Of a DNA stretch of 64,000 bases, positions 11,670 to 24,497 are shown one piece after another; within the stretch, counting starts at the first letter, position 1; the number at the start of each line of letters is the position of its first letter. The position numbers were made by a program, and so were the translations under genes. Below the pieces are notes generated by a model, which ran no database searches, was not told the origin of the DNA, and saw only the letters and a list, made by a program, of their open reading frames with translations. Source of the stretch: Archegozetes longisetosus (lineage: Eukaryota > Arthropoda > Arachnida > Sarcoptiformes > Trhypochthoniidae); contig JAEMBT020000002.1 in NCBI GenBank assembly GCA_018873245.2, forward strand, positions 5,844,001 to 5,908,000, in the 5' to 3' direction.

Positions 11670-12231
11670 CAATGGAGACTTGAAACCGATTGGTGGAAAT
11701 ACCAGTTAAAATCGGTTGAAACTTCAAGATCAATGTATTTTAAACACTAAAATCGGCAAATTAGCCGCCACTGGGACTATGATCATAATTAAATTAACGA
11801 TTGATTTGTTAATTAATTATGAGGCAATGCAAACTTCTTTAAAAGTTTAGAACAAAGTGATCATGCGCTTTATTAAAATAGAGTTCTGTACGGATTCGCA
11901 AACTTTTATTACAAAGTTTATGAACTTATTAAACTTAAATTAGATCAACAAACAATGAGTTCTTCAATGTTTTCAATGTTACAACTTTGTCATAAAAGCT
12001 TGCGAATCCGTACAGAGCTCTATTTTAATAAAGCGCATGATCACTTCGCTCTAAACTTTTAATGAATTTTGCATTGCCTCATAATTAATTAACAAATCAA
12101 TCGTCAATTTAATTATGATTATAGTCCCAGTGGCGGCTAATTTGCCGATTCTAGTGTTTAAAATACATTGATCTTGAAGTTTCAACCGATTTTAACTGGT
12201 ATTTCCATCAATCGGTTTCAAGTCTCCATTG
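11670..12231. mobile_element. palindromic inverted-repeat element, copy 1
   Basis: Nearly the whole 562 bp is a palindrome: two arms of about 260 bp (outer end CAATGGAGACTTGAAACCGA) around a short centre near 11950. It is flanked by TTA on both sides (11667-11669, 12232-12234). A second copy lies at 36400-36956. No coding capacity. Confidence 0.8.
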
Positions 12232-12977
12232 TTAGAAAAACTTTTGGAAGAACAAGTACTTTCCAGTTTTAACTTAAAAATTTGGTAATAAAGTTGATTA
12301 TCTTAAGTCATCTACTACAAAATAACCTTCACATATTCACGTGTCTTGTCTGTTTTTAAGCGAAATCTGTTGAACATAAAAAATTTGAAAGATCGAGCTT
12401 TAACCTTGTATTCAATATTTGTTGTAAGCGTATAAGTCGCTCTTGTTTATGTCTTCCCCAGTTTTCTCAATAATATTCACTCTTTCTCTCCTTAAAGATG
12501 CATCCTATTGACCGTAAATGGGTGCATAATGTTTTGAAGGTTGTAAATACTTCATAAACTAATTTTACAATGATTAATACAATAAAATTAAATAATTTAT
12601 AAGTGTTTCATCAGTTCCGTCATCATTTTCTTAGCAGATATGATATTCTTTTCTATGTTGCATTTATTTTCATTATCGGAGCTTAGGCGAAATCAACTGA
12701 ACTTAAATTACTGAATCATTTTCAAAGATAAGAAAATCGTTCATTTAAGGAGAAAAAGTTTTTTGAGTTTATTATAACAAGGATGTTTTGGCTTTAAAGT
12801 TTAGTTCGGTATAGATCCTAATATAACAAATAACTTAATTTTCAAACTATCAAATTTAATGAAATCAGAACTTAGTCAATGAAATATAACAAAGTTTTAA
12901 ATATATTTCAACACAAACTATTTAATAAAGACTACAATTGTTTTATAATTTTGTAAACTGAAAATGCAGACATAAAT
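12232..12977. other. intergenic, nothing recognised
   Basis: AT-rich sequence downstream of the P5CR gene, with no gene or repeat recognised. Confidence 0.4.
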
Positions 12978-13897
12978 TTATTGCAAACAATCAGATTTGG
13001 CCAATTCATCAGCTCTTTTATGTGCTGCTTCAACGGCTGCGGTCACTCCTGACGCCACATCTGCTTTGTCCAGAACATGAATACCATAAATGGCAGCCCC
13101 GACGGTGAACAACAATCGTCTTTCAGCTCATTCGGATGTTTACCAGATTCGAGTAGTGTCTTAGTCGCCGATTCGACAGTCTTTGCAGCAAACTTTGTGG
13201 CCATTTGTCTCGAGAGACCCATTTTGAAGGCTCCGTCCGCTAAGGCTTGAATGAAATAATACGAAAATGCGAGTCCAGATCCACACACTGCACATGCTGC
13301 ATCCATTTGGCTTTCGGGTACATATTCCAATTTTGAAATGGATGACAACATTTTTCTCAAGGGTTCGGCCAATTTGTTGCTATCAGGTTCACAGTCAATG
13401 GCACATATCCCAAGACCATAAGCACACGAACAATTAATCACAATTCGATGCATTTCTAGCATGTATTTTTCTGGATGTTCAGGATTCAGAAGACATGCTT
13501 TCATTTGATTGCAATCAAATCCAGACACAAGTGATAAGACATATAATGGATGTCTCATATTCGGAATGAAGTTTGTAGTCAACGGGTGAGGACGACTTCC
13601 TCCCATTTTGTAGCAGTTCTTCACAACTGATCCATGAACTGCAATGAATACTATGTCGCAATCATATTTACCGAAAATATCGATATTTCTGTTTGTGATG
13701 TGAAGACCGCCATATTTTTGTTTGAGTCTCTCTAAATTCTTTGTTGTCGGCGCCGCCACATAAATACGACTCGGTTCCACTTTGCCATAAGTAATCAGTC
13801 CGTTTACAATGGATTCCGTGGTTTTGCCGGCACCTAAGAATCCAATCTTTGCATTGGAGAAGTCGACAACTTTTGTAGATTTTTGTTTGTTTGACAT
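12978..13897 (-). CDS. P5CR: pyrroline-5-carboxylate reductase, one frameshift near the 3' end
   Basis: Catalyses the NAD(P)H-dependent last step of proline synthesis, from 1-pyrroline-5-carboxylate to proline. The N-terminal Rossmann fold is seen at residues ~17-30 (KIGFLGAGKTTESIVNGL). The family helical domain follows (CGSGLAFSYYFIQALADGAF, then KMGLSRQMA and the DD-CSP-G motif near residue 265). The uninterrupted frame runs 13897..13043 (284 residues). At a run of four G at about 13100 the conserved reading moves to the next frame, which continues AAIYGIHVLDKADVASG to a stop at 12978. One extra G would restore a normal C-terminus of about 45 residues. The gene is intronless here. Because the rest is well conserved, an assembly error or a very recent null allele fits best; an intronless retrocopy is the alternative. 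Confidence 0.85.
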
Positions 13898-14661
13898 TCT
13901 GATCGATAGGCTTTTTATAATTTGTTTGAACTTAAGATTTGTTTTTGTGCTCTGAGTTTACAGAAGAACAGACTTTAACTGTTATTTAAGTGTTTACGAA
14001 TATTATTTTAACGAATTTTGATTTTATAATTTTAACAATGTTTGCGCGCTCACTAAATCATTGTTAGAATTTAAAGTAACAATACTTTTGTCAAAAATTA
14101 AAAACTTATCCGTGGTGCGAATTTTTCTGATTTATAAAGTGAAATGGGAAAAATTACGTAAAATAAGAATGAAGGGATTATCAGTCTAGAGAAAATGTTT
14201 CAGATACTCCTAAAGATCTTGTCCATAAATTATTAGATCAAAATCCTACTAACCGAGTGATTGCAAAATAGCCTTTTACTCATTTATGGCTTAAGATGAA
14301 CATTGAATAGGTAGTAATCGATTTTTATGTATCATTTAAGTTAATCAATAATAGAAGTGGAGAATTTTCAAATATTTTGTGTGATAGTTGTTAAAAAGCT
14401 TAAAATATTTATTTCAATAGAAAGATATCCATTCGAAAAGATTGGTTTTTCCCAGTAATATTTTTTTCTAACACCATTGTTAAAAATAATCAAATGTGAC
14501 AATGACTGATGTGAATGATATTCTTTTCTAATACACTATATCATTTTAATATTTATAAAGTAATATTTCCAAAAGCTTCTCGTGCTCTCAAATTTAAAAA
14601 TAACTGTTCGCTTAATCTTAACTGAACTTAAAAGTAGTGCAAAATATGTTATTCCATTAAA
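13898..14661. other. intergenic between divergent genes
   Basis: Probable shared upstream region of the P5CR gene (minus) and the five-exon membrane-protein gene (plus). AT-rich; no element or conserved motif recognised. Confidence 0.35.
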
Positions 14662-16375
14662 ATGTTCAGAAATTGTTTGTGGGCATTTATCAGCGTCTTA
14701 TTGATCAGAACGTCTATAGCTCAATATTGTGAACCATTTAAACGCCCGCGTCGTATTTATAATATATATCGCAATTTATATATAGATCTAGGACATAATA
14801 TTCTTCTTAACTATAACTTGGACACTAAACAGTTCAATCATTATAAAATGGAAGACATTTATGGTAAAAGTAAGTAATCAATACAAAATCGAAAATAAAA
14901 ATTTGAAACTTAATAAGAAAAAACAGAAACAAGTTTAGGATAACCTAGAAAAGGTCTCTAAAGTGTCTATGAAGTCTAGAAAGCTTTATATTACTTAATT
15001 CCCAATTTAGTTTTTGTTGTTCAGTTAATCTATAGATAAATTTTATCTTAAGTATTCAATCAATAACATTTGACATCAGTAACTTAAGATTTTTCGGTTT
15101 TAGTACAGATTCTCTCATGTATTGTTGCGAATCACACTCTACAATGATAGGTTTGAGTTTATGGGCTCGAGTTTATGATAGTCTGTCGCAAACAATACTG
15201 CCTAATCTTGACTTAACGGAAATGAGTGTGATTTGCAAGGAATCACACTAAAGCCCAGTCTTGTGATCATTTAAATAATAAATTATCGAATAATAGATAG
15301 GTTTTATCGGGTCGACTCCTCGTATAGCTTGCATTTTGAATGCGAATCAAATAGAATTTGTAATGCCATAAACAGAGCTGCTCGTCTGGTCATAGTAATC
15401 GGATTAGTCAAGTCTAACCCAGATTTTTACGGATACATCTCTTATAAGTTAAAGAATAACGGAGTTTTAGAACCGGTTACAGATGAAAAAGAACTGATGT
15501 ATGGGTACAAACTTAATGGCTCTCTATTTGAAGGCTTAGGAAATACATGGTTTGTTTCCGGTGTATTTGACTCTCGCAAAAGTAAACTTATTCAATGTAT
15601 CGGCTATGAACTCAAGAACCGCGGCGTTAGTACTATTAATTTTGAAACTACTCGCAGAGAGGTTGGACTTGAAGACCACCGGAATGTAGTCCTCATAAAT
15701 TATCTTGAATACATAGGAATGTTTAGCATCAAACAGAAAATTTTTGCTGTCGACAAACAGCGTATTGTTTATGAATTTTTTTGGACTGCTTATGGTCAAG
15801 TTTCAATCAGGGTTTTTGTATGTGTATCATTAATTAAAACGAAATTGTTACTGTTTATACTATTCTTAGTCGCATAATGAGAGGGAATTTTTCAATTGTT
15901 TTGGTAATTCAACTGTAATCCGCGGTAATCCTCGTATCACTTATCAGCCGAGCAGCGAATTACCGAAAACATGGAAGGCCGGTAGCACTCATAGAAGTAC
16001 TGAACAAATTACAGATCAATATAACACACAATCTATTACTTCGAATCCAACACGACAGATACGAACAGATAGGGGTGAACAAGAATCAGACTCATTCATC
16101 GTCAGTATTATAATGGTAGCTATTCTAGTCATATTTGTGGCAATCATCAATGCTGGACTTTTCATGCTCTTAAGTAGTTTTTCAACTTTTTAAGTTACGT
16201 TCGATATTAATAGTTATGTTATATATTTTCAGAACGAAAGTCCGATAAAGATGACTCTGTCAGTAACTTATCGCTGAACAAATACAATCCGTCTTCGATA
16301 TCAGTCCAGACTATTCATTCAACTACTGGTCGAGTAATAAATTCTTGTAAAGCGGAATCTCAAGTGAATATCTGA
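14662..16375 (+). CDS. type I single-pass membrane protein, five exons, family unknown
   Basis: Exons 14662..14869, 15109..15225, 15297..15811, 15870..16173 and 16233..16375 all join in phase with GT-AG introns of 58-239 bp and give 428 residues with no stop. A signal peptide (LWAFISVLLIRTSIA, residues ~6-20) is followed by an extracellular region of about 330 residues. That region has several cysteines (MYCCESH, HFECESNRIC, LIQCIGYEL, FFNCFGN) and a Ser/Thr-rich stalk. One transmembrane helix (FIVSIIMVAILVIFVAII, residues ~356-381) precedes a tail of about 47 residues. The cysteine-poor globular part (about residues 110-280) has YKLKN-, GLGNTWF- and DSRK-type strands that I do not recognise. 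The exon 2 boundaries are the least certain; exons 3-5 are firm. It may be a cell-surface receptor or adhesion protein; no function is claimed. Confidence 0.7.
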
Positions 16376-17531
16376 AAATAAAAATTTTTGTTTTAGTTTT
16401 GCCAATTGCCTGATTCTATTAATTAAACTTATGTCAAGTTTTATTATTTCAATAAAAGAAATAGATATTTCAAGTGACTTTATTGTATCTAGATTTAAAT
16501 CTTTTGAACTAAAGAAGTGAAGCAAAATGCAACTTGAGGCAATTTTTAAAATTTCTTGACAAATCATTGCCATTCAAAATTTTTAAGAGTTCATCATCGT
16601 TAAGCGCTTATCATGACTGTAATGACTAAATAAAATATAGTATGAATATGAAAACAGTGAGAAAATTCTTTTTCAACGCTTTAAATGTGATTTAAGAAAT
16701 TAGAGGCAAAACAATTTCAATTTTATTTCTAATACGAATGAATATCAAATCATTGACTATTTAACAAAATAATTATTAGATTTTGGACGTTTAGCTTAAA
16801 TAGTATTAAAAATATTGAATGCTTTTGTATATAGCACACAAAAATAGGCTTCAACTAAAGTTAGAACTCTTAATTGATTTCAAACTTTTTCAGTAGATAT
16901 GAAATGACGTGAGTTACACTTGGAAACTTAATTATCCTTAATAGAGACAAGAAAAAGATGGTTGCTATATCAAATTCCTTATCGCGCGCATCGATTTGTT
17001 GCCAAATTTGATTTCTAATTTGCTTTGGTTACTATGTTCAATATGAAGTTTGTTTCTTAATATCATCGATATTATGGTCTGATGTAAAGCGTGCCATGAT
17101 AACGCTTGTTGCTGGTCGCGATCATGGATTGCTCAGTTTTTGAGTGTACATTTCATCATCTTAATCATCAATTTTTTCGAATGAAAGTGTGCTTTATTCG
17201 TTTAAATTTTTGTCTCTCAGTTGAAACATGTTTGTCATTAAAACTTGTGTCATAGAATGAAGCCTAAAATAATACTATTGATATCACAGTTTAAACAAAC
17301 AAATGCTGTAGTAATAAAAGTTCAGTTTATCAATACTTAGAGTCAAGATTCTATTTTATATAATTGAACAATTGATTGCAAAATAGTCTGTTACTGGATC
17401 ACATGAGAGTTTTATGTTCTGTGAACATTTTTTCATAAAAGAGTCGAAGTAAGCGTGTTTCTGTTATTTGCCTGTCAGTTGTATTTCAATTTTTCCCAAA
17501 GCTCTTATCACAACATACAATCTGTTCGAAA
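16376..17531. other. intergenic, nothing recognised
   Basis: Contains the polyadenylation signal of the upstream gene (AATAAA near 16380) and AT-rich sequence. No gene or repeat recognised. Confidence 0.4.
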
Positions 17532-18125
17532 ATGCAAATCGTGTTCAAGCGCAATTGGATTTTCTTAATGATTAAGTATACTCTTATTCTGATGATTAGC
17601 ATCAAAATAGGGTGTGATATCTATTATGTGGCTTATGTCACTCAAATCCAAGACGGTGCACCAAAGCATAAATTCAATGAAAGGTAACTGCAAATACTTT
17701 TAAATTTCGCTTAAAATTTGTTCAACCTAAGAGTCTTCTATGTATTTAGTTGTATCGAAGATATAGAATCCTTTGTTCAACAAACTTCAGCGTTGATTCG
17801 TCCAATTCTCAATGTATTGCTCTACAGTTGGATTACATTTCACCTATTTTTATATGTGGTTGGATTCGTTGGTATCAAAACTGATACTTTCAATTTGACG
17901 ATGAGTTTTGTTACGGTCAATACAATGCTGGAGGTCATCAAAGTAATTCATTTTTGTTTTTTCGCGGACTACTTTTCAGATATACTGGATTACTTCTATC
18001 CCATAATTGAAGCGATGAGTGCTATTATGTCAATCTTTTACGTATTTTATGTTACCAAATTGGAAGACAATGCCGTTAATACTCCTGTTACGAGGAATAA
18101 CCGTAGAGTCAATTCTATGATTTAG
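17532..18125 (+). CDS. four-helix membrane protein, two exons
   Basis: Exon 1 17532..17683 and exon 2 17750..18125 join in phase 2 (AAAG|GTAACT ... TTTAG|TTGTAT) to give 175 residues. Four hydrophobic segments: residues ~10-36 (IFLMIKYTLILMISIKIG), ~62-90 (PILNVLLYSWITFHLFLYVV), ~99-120 (MSFVTVNTMLEVIKVIHF) and ~130-155 (YPIIEAMSAIMSIFYVFYV). The C-terminus is short and polar. The first loop is short, so this is not a classical tetraspanin. AATAAA at about 18225. It resembles the genes at 6078 and 49680 in layout only. Function unknown. Confidence 0.65.
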
Positions 18126-19154
18126 TCGAATGTATTTATAATTGTTTTGTTTATGAAAAAGTATTTTCTCTGTTGTATTTTTTGTTGACAAAATTAATTT
18201 TGTATTCAATTTTGAAATAGTTACTAATAAATTTTTTTCATGCATTTCGATCCACTTCTACTGTACACTTTAAAGTTTAATAATAACTGATAGCAACAAG
18301 ATGTGTTCGCATGTTATGTTTTCCATTAGACTATAATATCAGAATATTGACAAGCTTATTGACAGTGATGGAAAACGCTTGAGCGGAAGGTGCTCGGTGG
18401 TGAGTGCGAGCGCGAGCGTGAGTGCCGAGCGTAAAATAATTTAATAAAGAAAATTAAGCCCATTAGATTGCTGATTAGATGAACATCTAAATCTATACTT
18501 CTCTCACGTCTTGCACTTATAATTAAACATTAGTAAAAATTTTAATTTTAATCACTTGTTGTTTTTGAATTACATTAGGTTTTAATTAAAGATGCATGAA
18601 AACTCTGTCATTCCAAGCTTGAGGTTTGAGCTTAATTGCTATAAGAATGAAATAAAGCATAGATTTGAATCATTTTTTACCTATAATAAATAAGGTTAAT
18701 ACAAATGTTAAAGTTAGAACATTACAGAAGTGTTAGAGTTTACGATGATTTAATAATTAAAATTTTTTTCATTGATTTTAAACACATTGATGACCTAATT
18801 TCTCAATCTATTTTTTCTTTCTATTATTAAAACGCATGCTTTTGAAAATATTTGTTCACTTGGAAACTAGTTACAAGAATGCGTAACACAGTATATCAGA
18901 TTGAATTACAATAATGCTTGTACATAAAATTTACTAATAACTTAAGTGTCCTGAAGTTCAGAGGCTTTGATATATCAAGTGGTCAAAGCAAATGAGAAAT
19001 CAAACTTGGCAACAAATTGGCATGCAACCACCTTTTTCTTGTTTCTATTGAGTATTATTAAGGCTTCAAGTGTACATCTTCTTGAATACTGTCACGTGAG
19101 TTTCGCATTAGATATTATTCTTGGAACTTTTCACAAGCTTTTTGATGTGTAAGT
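18126..19154. other. intergenic with possible hAT end
   Basis: At about 18364-18432 a GC-rich patch begins CAGTGATGGAAAACGCTTGA and runs into GAGCG/GTGAG repeats. It looks like a hAT end, but no partner end was found. The rest is AT-rich without a recognised gene. Confidence 0.3.
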
Positions 19155-19800
19155 TAGACCTGTTCATCGGGTTCGGGTCGGATTTAAGTTGAGAATCTCG
19201 GGTTCGTTTGGGTCGTACAGGGTATCATAAAATGTCGGATCGGGTTGGATGAGTCGGCCTGAAATTTATTTCAAAGCGTTTTATATTGAAGAATACAGTT
19301 TCAAAAAATGTGTTTGCGATATTACACATCATAAACACTCGTTTCGTACAAAGTTTAATAGGGGGCTATTATAGCAGACCGTTTTATTTGGATTTCTATA
19401 ACTCTAACGCCTTTATTATTTCATGTAAACAAATACAATAATGTCTCAAAGAAGTAATGATTCAATTGATTCTCAAATCGATTTAACAAATATATTAAGA
19501 AACAATAGAAGCGATAATATTAACGACAAAAGTTTCATCAAGAGATTGATAGCCGCTAAAAGTAAGCGAATTAGTTATGGACAAAGTAAAGGCAAAAGTG
19601 ATATCTGGAAGAAGTTGGAAAGAGTTTTATTCGAAAGTAGAGACAGTATTTGTTACTGTTTTAGCCTCCAGGGTGGTGATGCACTTCACAGCACTCCTGC
19701 GACCTCGAGGAAGGTTACAACCTGGTCAGGCGCTTTCTACAGAGAATACAAGTTTATCTGATGGGTATGGTGGAGGTGGGTTAGGGAGGGCCGAAGGGTA
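19155..19800 (+). mobile_element. hAT left end with BED-finger transposase remnant
   Basis: TAGACCTGTTCATCGGGTTC at 19155 with following TCGGGT repeats is a hAT-type end and subterminal region. The frame 19441..19761 contains KGKSDIWKKLERVLFES, then two cysteines and ALHSTPATSR, similar to the BED zinc finger at the start of hAT transposases. The frame then decays and no right end was found. Overlapping frames are shadows. Confidence 0.5.
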
Positions 19801-20023
19801 TCTAAAAAATTTCAGGGGAGGACTAGCAAAATCAACATGAGTCACTGTCAGCTCCTAATTCTGTATAGATATTCGCAGATGAGAGGTAAATAGCCAGATT
19901 GAAGTGAGAGAGGGAACTCTTGCTTTGCGGGGAGTGATATTTTATAGGGTCAATATCAGGGGTTTACTTCCTAGAACTTTGCTGGTGGAGAGAGAAATTA
20001 TGCTTTCTACTACAAAATTTGGC

Positions 20024-21743
20024 TTAGAGGAGAGCGATTCGGGGAGTCCAAATTTTTGAAATAAGGTATTGTACACCTATATATTATTAATCAACATGGC
20101 TTAAGGAGTAAAATGGTCGCTGGCCCCGCCCCTCTAGAACTGGCTTGAAACCATGCCCACAAAAGAATTTTCATTTTAGTCCTTATGACGTACAAATTCA
20201 ACATATTTAACATTTATGTTGAAATTCACCTAAGGGACGGAGCTATAATTGCTTAAGGTTTGATTTTTCAACTTTTTAAAAATTAATATCTCAAGAATGG
20301 GAGGGGCAAATATGATGGGGGTTTAGCTAAAATCTTTTAAATATCATTGGCTATAGCATACTACAAAGTCAAGGTCATACAAGGTCGACAACATTTGTTG
20401 GTTTATAAATTTTAGCATTATTATTTTTGGATAAGATTTATTAATATAATTAAGTAATTTAAAATTTTCAATAATTAACAACCACTTATTTGATTTATAA
20501 TTTATGACTTATGATTACATTGAACTTGTCTCATCGCCGTTTCTTTCTATCTTCATGTTAGTTTACAATATTTACATAAATGATGTCAATTATAAATTTA
20601 AAATTATAAAACCTTAATATCATGTGTAGGTTTTAAGGCAACTTAAAGGGAACTTGAAATTTTTAGTAACTTTTGACTATTCTGTAATATTTATTGTTTC
20701 GTTGAATTTTGATGCATATCATATTAAGAATTCAAAATCATTTTTAAATTGCTTTCGTATTTACAAAAAAAATCATGATATCAAGATTTTATAAGTTTAA
20801 ATATATAATTGACATAATTTATGTATTCACACTAAACTTATAGATGGAGTTAGAAAAAAGCTGCTATATGAGATAAGTTCCGATTATATATGATTATCAC
20901 ATTAAAATGTTGCCGGCCTTGTATGACCTTGGCTTTGTATTATGTTATAGCCAATGATATTTAAAATATTTTAGTTAAACCCCCACCATATTTGCCCCTC
21001 CCATCTTTGAGATATTAATTTTTATAAAGTTGCAAAATCAAACTTTAAGCAATTATAGCTCCGTCCCTTAAGTGAATTTCAACATAAATGTTATATATGT
21101 TGAATTTGTACGTCATAAGGACTAAAATGAAAATTCTTTTGTGGGCATGGTTTCAAGTCGATCCTAGAGGGGCGGGTTCAGCGATCTTTTTACTCCTTAA
21201 GTCATGCTGATTAATAATATATAGGTGTACAATACTGTTATATTAAAACAAAAAGTATTTTAATTTGTTTTGTAAACTTTCTATTTGTTATGAGAATGAA
21301 ATTTTAACTCTTATTTCGTTATGACTATGAAAGGTTTTGTTTGGTTCGCTCTAATTGTAAAAGCAAATTCTTATTCTAATTTAATAACAATAGGAAATTA
21401 ATTGTTATGGGAATCTAATACTGGAATGCTTGAACATCCTTTTTTAGGAATAAATTTTCTTAAAATTATAACTCGAAAATATTCTTAAACATCCTTTTAT
21501 TAATTAGTCAGAAGAGTATAAAAAGAGAGAGTAATAGAGTAGAAATTAAGTGAATTAGTACGAGAGTGCAAGAGAGTTTAGACTCTGTGCGATACGTTTA
21601 AATCTTTATGTATTATCATTCAATTTATATTTTAATAAAGATTGTTAATTGTTAAAGTCAGAGTTGTTATTTCGCTATATAAAAATCCACTCTCACAATA
21701 CCTTATTTCAAAAATTTGGACTCCCCGAAGCGCTCTCCTCTAA
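20024..21743. mobile_element. large inverted-repeat element with a nested solo LTR
   Basis: Arms of about 374 bp (20024-20397 and 20906-21743, the latter interrupted by 21236-21697) share TTAGAGGAGAGCG, CGGGGAGTCCAAATTTTTGA and a long stretch ending near CAAGGTCATACAAGG. The centre (20398-20905) is AT-rich and non-coding. No clear target duplication was seen, so the class is open. Confidence 0.7.
21236..21697 (+). mobile_element. solo LTR nested in the inverted-repeat element
   Basis: The sequence starts TGTTATATTAAAAC and ends CTCTCACA. It is flanked by ATAC on both sides (21232-21235, 21698-21701), or by CAATAC if the end is taken at CTCA (21695). Inside are a TATA-like AGTATAAAAAG at about 21515 and AATAAA at about 21634. 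Removing it restores the right arm of the surrounding inverted repeat exactly, which proves a later insertion and internal recombination to a solo LTR. Confidence 0.75.
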
Positions 21744-23403
21744 CCTTAAGTATCTATTAAGACGATAATTAAAATTCCGTCGAATTATAGTATCGTTTAA
21801 GATAATAGTTAGAATTGTTAACCTCTTTTCCATCCAGTTCGACGTAAAATTGCATCTATCAAGTCCAATTGTGAGATGCTTTCCTGAATTGTGGATTATT
21901 ATTATTTCAAAAAGAATTTCGCTCTAAAATGAAATTTAATACAATATCTATTATGCAAAGAGTTAGCATTATTGAGACCTTTTATTTTTAGACAAAAGTT
22001 GGAACTCAATACATTTCCAGTTATGTAAGTTTGACTCTTAAAGTATAAATGAGTTTATTGATGAAAAACTTTTTGTCTGACACTGTCTAACTTTTAGTTG
22101 TTTCCACCAAAACTTGTGTTGCTATTCAACAGAATCATTGTTTCTTGTTGTATTTATTGAACTCGGTTTAGTAAGCAGCCTTATTCGAAGTGAAGCTTTC
22201 GAGCAGATCATTAATAACAAATAATAAATTTCCGATTGTATTTAATAGACATTCGACTATATGTAATATCGACAAAGTTAATACTATTCATTTTATAGCA
22301 ACAAAATTTCCCTTTTTATTCGTTATTTTGATCATATAATTCATCTAAAATAAAACTAGTGCCAATAAACAGAAGTATAGACTCGACACCAACAATTACA
22401 GACTTATATCCATAACAATTTAAGAAGAATCTTGAAAATATTGAATCTGTATTGAGAAGGATACCAAAAATAATGACATATGCCTAAAGCATCTGCTTAT
22501 AGCTTGGATATCAACAGAAAGGTTATGAAGAGATAAGTTGTTTGATATGATCTAAATTTTTCTTTAGTTTTTATTATTTTATGAACATAAAGCATGCGGT
22601 GGCCAATATAAGAAACAGATGTAAGCAAATCTGCGGGTATTTAAAATTAGGTTTTGACCTCTTTCACTCATTCTTCTCTTAGTTTTGGTTTAAGAGTCAA
22701 GTATGAGTAGAGAGCTTAGAATAAACTTTTTGTAATCCTCTTATATTTAAATCTCATTCCTCAGATGTAGTACTTTGTTTATACCATTTTTTTAAAAACA
22801 TAATATCTTAAAGAAAAGTATTGAATTTTTCATTCGGGTCGTGACATGTTATTTTCAGCAACGATTCGAATGTACGGCGTCTAGCATTGAAGTTCAACTA
22901 ATAATTCAAATGAAGGACTATTTGAAGTCCCGCATTTTAATTTTCAATCATCTTTCGAACAACAAAACTTAATTTCAGTGTCAACTGTTTGAGAAATCAA
23001 AATTATTCAACGGAACAATAGAAAAATCATCTCTATTTTATAGACGATGAAAAATGAAAAATGGAAAATTTATTGTACAAATTCAGATAATGGCGAATAA
23101 ATATATTTAAAAATACCAGTCATATACTAACAAATTATTGAAGATAATTTTAATAACTTTAACAAAAAAAACTTGAATCGAGACTTTGTTTATAAAATTT
23201 GATTACTAAATTTTATAAACAAAGTTGAATAAAATTTTGGTTAATAAAATCATACGTTTGTTAACAATTGGTTTCTACTTACGGCTGAAGTCCACAACCA
23301 CTAAAATCAGACTGTCCTTTCTATCGACATTTTGACCCAAAAGTTCGAAAGCTATTTCAAGTATTTTAGTAATTTGTGAGTACTCTCTGTCATTAAGATC
23401 CCA
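21744..23403. other. intergenic, nothing recognised
   Basis: AT-rich with no recognised gene. A short inverted repeat around 23175-23230 (AACTTGAATCGAGACTTTGT region; TTTATAAACAAAGT mirrored) could form a hairpin. Confidence 0.35.
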
Positions 23404-23846
23404 TTGATAAGTTTTTTCTTTCAATACAAATGTAATAAAATATTTAATTCTTATTGTTACTCTGCATCCATCAATATTTCTAATGTTTATGAAAAACTAG
23501 TTGATTGTCCAAATCGAATGTCAGATTTAATAAAATATATCAGGATATCACTAACTATAGGATGTGTTAATGTCTCGCATGAAAGGAGTTTTTCAAAATT
23601 AAGAAGAATTAAAACTTATTTAAGAAATTCTATGTCAAGCGAAAGATTAGATGGTTTAAACCTCATATCAATTGAAGAAGAACTAGCTTCATCTTTGAAT
23701 TTAGATAATTTTGTTAAACTTGCTAGAAATCGTTGTAATGCAAAATTATATTGTACTGAATTCGATCTAATAAATCATTATGTAAATAGAAAAAATTTCA
23801 GAAATTTTAGCCCCCAGACCCAGCATTTTTGCTGGCTACGGCAGTG
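23404..23846 (+). pseudogene. hAT transposase C-terminal fragment and right element end
   Basis: From about codon 30 the frame reads like a hAT dimerisation domain (IRISLTIGCVNVSHERSFSK, LRRIKTYLRNSMSSERLDGL). It runs to the element end GCTGGCTACGGCAGTG at 23846, the inverted copy of the terminus at 2191. No left end or N-terminal transposase was found, so it is a 5'-truncated remnant. Confidence 0.65.
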
Positions 23847-24497
23847 AATAGACCTAATCATAAAATAGATAAAATCAAATCAAATTTGAGGAGTTAATAT
23901 AAAAGATCTCATTTAGTCAATTGTAGAAATTCTGGTCTTGAGTATAAAAATGACTCATTTTTAAAAAATTGATAAGTAAATAAGACAATATTTGAAACAC
24001 TATTTTATTAATATGCAGATCAGTCCTATGCAGTACTTTTAAACGACGAGTTTATAAATACATTAAAGCTCAGTTCAACATTAATCGCTCTAACAAGCTA
24101 TTGTAAAATAATTAGTAATTAATTATATTAGTAGTTTCACTTCAATCACACTTTTATGACAATTGTATCAAATTGAAAGTCTGAGTAAATGTTAGATTTT
24201 AAAATGAAGACAATTTTCTTAATAAGTAAAATAAGAGATGCATAAATATTTGTTTAAATCCGAATTCTTGTTACATAATTTGATAAAACAAATACTAAAA
24301 ATATAACAAATTGCATTACATCGCCATCACATTGCAAATACATTCGCTAACTATAAGTTGAGCCGAAGTTTACTTAATTAAACAAATTCCGGCATCAATT
24401 AAGCCTTGATATTTAAAAAAATATATTTTTGTGAAGCTGCCGTAAAATATCGCGAAAATTTGTTCGAAACTTTTAAAATGCAATCTTTACTTTTATA

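Noticed and set aside
16319-16573. Minus-strand 84-codon frame
   Set aside because: Antisense to exon 5 of the membrane-protein gene and without domain content.
19577-19840. 87-codon frame with a Gly-rich end
   Set aside because: Shifted shadow of the hAT BED-finger remnant in the other frame.
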